A DNA stretch of 64,000 nucleotides from Mallotus nudiflorus. Lineage: Eukaryota; Streptophyta; Magnoliopsida; Malpighiales; Euphorbiaceae. The notes under the pieces are model-generated. The model did not search any database. It worked only from the letters and a program-made list of their open reading frames with translations, and was not told the origin of the DNA. Of this stretch, positions 59,096 through 64,000 are shown in pieces (the first letter of the stretch is position 1; every line of letters starts with the position of its first letter). The position numbers and the translations under genes are program-made. The stretch is from the NCBI GenBank assembly GCA_947683625.1, contig CANTUR010000282.1, positions 372,001 to 436,000 on the forward strand, read 5' to 3'.

Positions 59096-60056
59096 TCCTG
59101 TACTTAGCTCTAGAGGAAAATGTAATAGGGGTAATGCTAGCATAAGAAGGATTGGATGGAGTAAAACATATGGTGCATTACCTTAGCAAAAAAATTATGC
59201 TATATGAGGAAAAGTATGATTTGGTAGGGAAGATATGTCTGATAATAACCTGGGCAAAAATAAAATTGAGGCATTATTTTTAGTCTTATAAAGTTCAAGC
59301 TATTTCAAAGATAGATTCTTTAAGGTATCTATTTTAAGCATCTGCTTTAACTAAAAAATGTCTTGATGGCTTGTACTCCTGACTGAATTTAATATATAGT
59401 ACATTACCACAAAGTTCATCAAAGGAAGGGCAGTAGTAGAATTCCCAGCTCAGAATGCAGTAGAAGGTAATGAACAGTGAAATTTAGAGTTTCCAAATAA
59501 GAACTTAGCAGTTGTAAAGCATCTAGAGTGGAAGCTTTATTTTAATGGGGCTATAAATAATAAATGAGTTGGATTAGGAGTGATTTTTATTACGCCATAA
59601 GGAGAAACTATACCAATGACCAAGAAGTTAGATTTCAAGGTAATAAATAATATGGCTGAGTATGAGGTATGCAATTATGGAGTGGAGGCAACAATAGTAG
59701 CTGGAGAAAAAGAGTTATTGGTATATGGGGATTCGATGTTGGTCATCAATTAGGCTAATGAAGAATGGGAGGTGAAAGAGGAAAGGCTTAAGCCTTTTAT
59801 CTGCTATTTGAAAACTTTAATAAGGAACTTCACTAAATGTCTCTTTATCCATTTGTCAAAAGACAATAATCAGATGGCAGATGCATTGGCAACACTCTCT
59901 TCGATGTGGGATAATGTGACTGGATTGACTATAAAGCCTTTGGTAATCATAAAATCAAGAGCTCCATGTTATGGGGGAGAGCAAACTATGGGCATCCAAA
60001 TAAGGCCTAAAGAGAAGCCATGGTTTTATAATATTCAGAGGTTTATTAAGGAATGA
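59096..60056 (+). pseudogene. Gypsy-2 RNase H and archaeal-type second RNase H
   Basis: The normal RNase H is worn: LYLALEENVIGVMLA then VHYLSKKIMLYEEKYDLV (59097-59225). The second, archaeal-type domain reads WKLYFNGAINN (59529-59560; catalytic Asp is Asn), NNMAEYEVCNYGVEATIVAG (about 59648-59705), YGDSMLVIN (59725-59752) and, in an open frame, DNNQMADALATLSSMW (59868-59915). Two successive RNase H domains mark the Tat/Ogre clade. Confidence 0.8.
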
Positions 60057-60059
60057 AAG

Positions 60060-61256
60060 TATCTAGATGAAGTGACTTTAAAAAAGAAATATCCTCTTTG
60101 TGTTTTTATAAGTAATTATGCCAGTCACGATGGAGTATTATATAAAAGAATGTTGAATGAAATGCAACTTAGATGTCTCAAGAAAGATGAAGCTGAAAAG
60201 GAGATAAAAGATATTCATGCAGGAGCTTGCAGTTCTTACATTAATGGAATGGTCTTGGCTAAGAAGATAATCAAACAAGGGTATTATTGGATGAGTTTTG
60301 AAAAATATTATATCAAAATAGTAAGATAGTGCCATCAATACTAGATCTATAGGAATCTTAACCATCTTCGATGTTAAATAGTTTATTATCTCCTTGGCAC
60401 TTTGCAGCGTAAGGGATTGATATTATAGGAGAAATAAGGCCGACAACATCCAATGGGCATAAGTTTATAGTTGTGTCAATAGATTACTTTTCCATATGGG
60501 TAGAGGTTAAGTCCTTCAACACTTTAAAAGTGAGACAAATGGCATGGTTTATTAAGAAGAGACTTATTTGCAGGTATAGGGTCCTGCACCATGTTATGAA
60601 AGATAATAGTGTCCAATTTTAGGCAGAAATGGTAGAGTTATTACAGAAGTATGGGATCGAACATCATAAGTATTCACTTATCACCCTTAGGCTAATGGAG
60701 TAGTAGAAGTAGCTAATAAGAATGTTAAGAAGATTCTCTTTAAAATGGTCAAAACTTCTAAGGAGTAGTCTGAGTTTCTTCCTTTCACTTTGTGGGGGTA
60801 TAGGACTATAGCTAAAACTGTCATAAGCCAAACACCATTCTCTTTAGTGTATGGTTATGAAACAGTTTTTCCTATAGAAACTGAGATCATATCTTTGAGA
60901 GTGGTTATGGAAACTAAAACACCTAAGAATGAATAGGCACGAAAGAGATATGATCATTTGGTATCTCTGGACAAAAAGAGGATGAATGCTTTATTTCGTA
61001 CTCAGATATATCAGAGAAGGATAGCAAGATCATTTAACAAGAAGGCTAAGCCTGGAAAGATAAAGGTTAGGACATGATGTTAAAATAGTTTAGAGCAGTA
61101 GTATTTGATCCACGAGGAAAGTTCATACCAAATCTGGAAGGACCGTATTTAGTTAAGTCAATTCTACCTAAGGGAGCTACAAAAATATCATATCTTGAAG
61201 GGAATGAGTTCATTAAGCCAATCAACCTAGATTATCTCAAGAAATACTACCTTTAA
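60060..61256 (+). pseudogene. Gypsy-2 integrase
   Basis: The zinc-binding part is open (60072-60329): KDIHAGACSSYINGMVLAKK then IIKQGYYWM. The core is decayed but traceable: GIDIIGEI (60415-60440), VSIDYFSIWVEVKSF (60475-60520), KDNSVQF-like second motif (60600), QANGVVEVANKNVKKIL (60690-60740), VYGYETVFPIETE (60848-60885). The C-terminus is clean: FDPRGKFIPNLEGPYLVKSI then NLDYLKKYYL, ending at a stop near 61254, the usual Tat integrase end without a chromodomain. Confidence 0.82.
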
Positions 61257-61297
61257 AGAAGATAAAATAATAATAGTATAAAAGCAATAAAAGTTCA

Positions 61298-61511
61298 CTA
61301 GCTAGAAAACCTAAAAAGGCTAGTTAGGAAAAATTAAGACATTCCTGCTGTTCAGAAAACCCGCAAAGGGCTGGCAGGAAAAAATTAGGGAATAAAAGAA
61401 AAGAGGTGATCCCACTAATTAGAAAACTTATAAAGGGCTAGTCAGGTAGAAATTAGAGAAATAAAAGTGAGAGAAAAATATTCAATTAGAAAATCTGAAA
61501 GGACTAGCTAA
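61298..61511 (+). ncRNA. Gypsy-2 hairpin array with AAAA bulge (4 units)
   Basis: Starting 42 bases after the integrase stop, four units share one design: outer stem, AAAA on the 5' side, CC(Y)...(R)GG inner stem, then a tail resembling AGGAAAAATTAG. Unit 1 (61298-61327): outer CTAGCTAG/CTAGTTAG, inner CCT/AGG. Unit 2 (61348-61378): outer CTG-TTCAG/CTGGCAG with a bulge, inner CCC/GGG. Unit 3 (61415-61445): outer CTAATTAG/CTAGTCAG with one mismatch. Unit 4 (61482-61511) is the most worn. The gypsy-1 array has the same architecture with other stem sequences. Confidence 0.6.
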
Positions 61512-61692
61512 TAACAGGAGTTATATCATATGATGTAATAAATGTACTCATTTTCACCATAATTAATGAAGCAAATTGAAATGAAATTTTGTTTAAGTAT
61601 TGTATATCCTATCTTTATTATAAGTCATAAGTACTTAAAGGAAAAAACAAAGCATGAAAAGCCTAAAAAATTAGAACTATAAGATCACTACT

Positions 61693-63010
61693 CTAAATAT
61701 GTCTTGGATTCTTCTTTTGTGATTCATCTTGCAACACTTGAGTCCTCTTGTACTTAGCAAATCCAGGTGGCTCTATAGTTTGTATGATAACCTAAGCTTT
61801 ATATTTATCATTAATAGTCACATTAGCATTCAAATGCATGTTTCGCTCGAAGTTCCTATAAGGCCATAAGCTTCTAACCTTTTCCAGAAAGTCTTCAAAA
61901 TCAGTAAGAACAATGACAATGAACTGTGGGCGACCATACTGATGACAAAGATATGAAGGGGAGAAAAAGGTAGAGAAATGTAGCCCAAGAATAGGAACAC
62001 TATGATCATATAGCTCAATGGTCATGAACTTTAATTTCCACCAAGGGTAGACCCATGTGATCTTAGCATCTGCAATGCCCCTCAACCAATCAACCCATTG
62101 GTTTATAATAAGCTTATCCTTCATCTTCAATGGACAAAACTATAGCTGATGAGGTTGAAAAGTTAAAGGGTTGGTAGGAACGATAAGCAAACTCAAATTT
62201 TTTTGTAGCCATATCTAAAAAAAAGCCCATTAAGTTGAAAACCCAAAAGGGCATCTTAGGAAAAAGTAAGGACAAGCCTGATAAGTTGAAATCCCAAAAG
62301 GCCAACTTAGGTAAAATTTAAGGCAAATAAAAGACTCTAGTTACACACCTGAAGGAGAAGCAAATTACCTGAAAGATGATTCTGAGTTCTAAATTTTTTC
62401 AATCCTATGATAGTTTTAGTAAGAATAATGGGCATAGGGTCGGCTCCAGCTTGTACCTACTCTAAAATACTTACAATCTATATGTCAGCATTTCCATAAG
62501 ATAAAACTAACAAAAACTATGCATGAAGACAAAAAGCAATAGTTTTAGTCCAAGCAACATTATTCTTATTTTTAGTTTCATAGACAGTAATTAAAGAAGA
62601 TAGATTGATGGTCCCAAGGTTATGAGCATACAGATAGATGTCATTTAAGGGAAAATTAAAGAATGCAACTAGCTTATCAGGAAACTACATGGTCAAATCA
62701 GGAAGAGCAATCATGGCAATTGAGTCTAATGAGCACCCCAAGATGGCAGCAAATTCTTCAATCATTGGGTAGAACTCTTGCCTATTGAATATGAACACAT
62801 AGTCCTTAGCATCCTAAAAAGTTACAGTAGCATGCAAAAAGTTATTGTCAATATTCAAATACTGAAGGGATTTTAGTGACTTATAATGAAAAGGGAGAAA
62901 TTTGTTTTAATTATTTCCATCAAGGCTCTTAAGGAATTTCTTCATCAATTGGAAAGATGCTTAAGTCATGCTTGAAAGTATATAGAATGAGGAATAATTC
63001 CCCTTGTGTT
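61693..63010 (-). pseudogene. Gypsy-2 antisense gene aORF2: DUF7745-like, two or more exons
   Basis: On the strand opposite to pol, an upstream exon (about 62830-62378) reads DYVFIFNRQEFYPMIEEFAA then ILGCSLDSI, matching PEEFEAILGCSLDS of gypsy-1. It continues through LLVLSYGNADIQIVSILE and VQAGADPMPIILTKTI to a donor-like GT near 62373. The last exon starts after CCTCATCAG (about 62140) and is open from 62130: NQWVDWLRGIADAKITWVYP then WWKLKFM and VPILGLHFSTFFSPSYLCHQ, as in gypsy-1 (W.YPWW, GLHFATFYDP). One TAG (61792) breaks it before the end EPPGFAKYKRTQVLQDES at 61693. The domain name is from memory; the match between elements is direct. Confidence 0.65.
62231..62309 (+). ncRNA. Two more AAAA-bulge hairpins, inside the aORF2 intron
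   Basis: Unit 5 (62231-62258): outer TAAGTTG/CATCTTA (one mismatch), AAAA, inner CCC/GGG. Unit 6 (62282-62309): outer TAAGTTG/CAACTTA (perfect), AAAT, inner CC/GG. Both are followed by TAGG(A/T)AAAA-type tails and point the same way as the post-integrase array. In the antisense direction they fall in the presumed intron. Confidence 0.55.
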
Positions 63011-63742
63011 TTCTTTATATAGAGAAGGAAAATGAGTCCATATAAGAAAAAGATTCTATTTGCTTAAGGAATATGGATAAGATAAGGTGATGGAATTTAA
63101 AAGAGATAAGGATAAATAAACAATTATTAAAGGGATAATATTCATTATCTATCTTTTTAATTAATTAGTTATTTATTTGATTATTTAGCATTATCCATTG
63201 TTATAAGGATTTTAATGGAAGAAGTTTACTCAAAAGTAGCTACCAGTTCAAGTGATACATAAAAGTACTCAGAACAGTGCAGAATCCAGAAAATAATAGT
63301 ACTACAGAAATAGTCAGATACAAGCACGCTGAGAGTCAAAAATAAAAATAGTCCTAATCAGTCATCATGAGCTCCTGAATCGGGCTAAGGCCTCTGTCCT
63401 CCAGGCAGGTCATTATGCTAATAAGTAAGTCCCAACACTATAAGGATCAATACCCAAGTTTGCAAGCTACCAATGAAGCATCTCATTCTCGCACTTTAAA
63501 CCATTAGAATAACTCTGCATATATGGGAAATTTCATATCACATGCATAACATACATACACTTTGCATTTTTCAATGTATATACTTACTTGCCAACTATCT
63601 GTGTCTTGCATTATAAATAACCTTTGAGACAAGGCAAGACCGTGTAAATACTCTGCCTATGTCTGGGGAACCTATTTTTATTAACATCCGTTTCAAGTGT
63701 ATAGATCATGCAGGAAATAAGTCAAATAGACTCACATAAGAA
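63011..63742 (-). other. Gypsy-2 spacer between aORF1 and aORF2
   Basis: Mostly non-coding. A short minus-strand stretch around 63520-63430 (SNGLKCENEMLHW, LANLGIDPYSVGTYLLA) may be another aORF1 exon. No palindromes of the gypsy-1 type are visible. Confidence 0.35.
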
Positions 63743-64000
63743 GTATCTGCCGGAGAAAAGCTAGGAAGCTGAGCATCACTAAAGTGCATATATTGCTCAA
63801 TCGAAGTTTGAATAGTAAGAGCCCAATAAAGCATGGACCTGTCCAAAAGAGAGACATCACTAAGGATAGCACCAACAAAATCCCTTTCATGACTAGTCCC
63901 AACATCCTGAGTATAGTATGTATAACTAGGTATGGGCTCAAATCTCTCAGTCTTCTGAGCAGTCTCAATCTCTCACCCATCACCTCGGTAGCAGAGGAAC
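63743..64000 (-). pseudogene. Gypsy-2 antisense gene aORF1, one exon (partial)
   Basis: The frame that reads EIETAQKTERFEPIPSYTYY then TQDVGTSHERDFVGAILSDV, LLDRSMLYWALTIQTSIEQY and MHFSDAQLPSFSPADTSY ends at a donor-like GTGAGT (63742). Its IQ..S..QYM..F..LP...A.TS pattern matches the gypsy-1 aORF1 exon ending at 37640, which also ends at a GT donor. A TGA near 63973 precedes it. The 83-residue ORF in another frame here (63732-63983) is a shadow. The plant-mobile-domain part should lie beyond the window. Confidence 0.5.

Larger units (their letters stand above)
51440..64000 (+). mobile_element. Gypsy-2: Tat/Ogre-type Ty3/gypsy retrotransposon (plus strand, truncated by window)
   Basis: It inserted in copia RT. 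The 5' LTR (51440-53673) is followed by a primer-binding site, leader, gag (54627-55919), linker with repeats, protease with G-patch, RT (57893-59095), RNase H, archaeal-type RNase H (59520-60020), integrase (60060-61255), hairpin array and antisense genes. The order is the same as in gypsy-1 but in opposite orientation, and the sequences are only moderately similar, so it is a separate family of the same clade. The 3' LTR and target duplication are outside the window. Confidence 0.88.

Noticed and set aside
63732..63983. 83-residue Leu-rich minus-strand ORF
   Set aside because: A neighbouring frame gives a hydrophilic sequence matching the gypsy-1 antisense exon, so this frame is a shadow.

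Overview
The window is nuclear DNA of a flowering plant, most likely a eudicot. It is strongly AT-rich, has spliceosomal GT/AG boundaries, and is almost entirely nested transposons. I saw no bacterial genes, rRNA, tRNA or CRISPR array. The only piece that looks like a resident gene is at the left edge: the first coding exon (minus strand, 1-176) of a NYN/limkain-b1-type protein. Its 5' intron, duplicated promoter/first exon and upstream DNA fill about 191-4240.

From about 4250 to 14100 lies a decayed Mutator-like element (MULE). Its plus-strand transposase gene is split by two solo LTRs with clear 5-bp target duplications (5157-8261 and 10622-11946). A short minus-strand GRF-type zinc-finger gene (13690-14091) converges on it. 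About 14100-16137 is gene-free AT-rich repeat.

From 16138 to beyond the right edge is one Ty1/copia element in plus orientation, repeatedly broken by later insertions. Its 5' LTR (16138-27242) holds two long solo LTRs (16363-23166 and 23660-26872), and the first of these holds a third (16737-19975). Its gag-protease-integrase runs from 27294 to 29060, is interrupted by a ~21 kb Tat/Ogre-type Ty3/gypsy element on the minus strand (gypsy-1, 29061-50325), resumes at 50331, and is cut again in reverse transcriptase at 51440 by a second Tat-type element on the plus strand (gypsy-2, 51440 to beyond 64000).

Both gypsy elements have gag, protease with a G-patch, reverse transcriptase, two RNase H domains and integrase. 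After integrase comes an array of short hairpins, then antisense genes between integrase and the 3' LTR: a multi-exon plant-mobile-domain-like gene and a gene resembling DUF7745. Gypsy-1 also carries a fragment of a host telomere-repeat-binding (TRB/SMH) gene inside gag and a 4 kb solo LTR inside its antisense gene. Every coding region here has stops or frameshifts, so none looks autonomous now.

The most interesting signals are structural. They are: (1) the covarying AAAA-bulge hairpin array after integrase in both gypsy elements; (2) the antisense gene pair shared by the two; (3) a family of long LTRs (five solo copies) with GC-rich, exon-like islands, splice-like borders and conserved hairpins; (4) short palindrome arrays in all four other LTR types; and (5) the captured TRB gene fragment.
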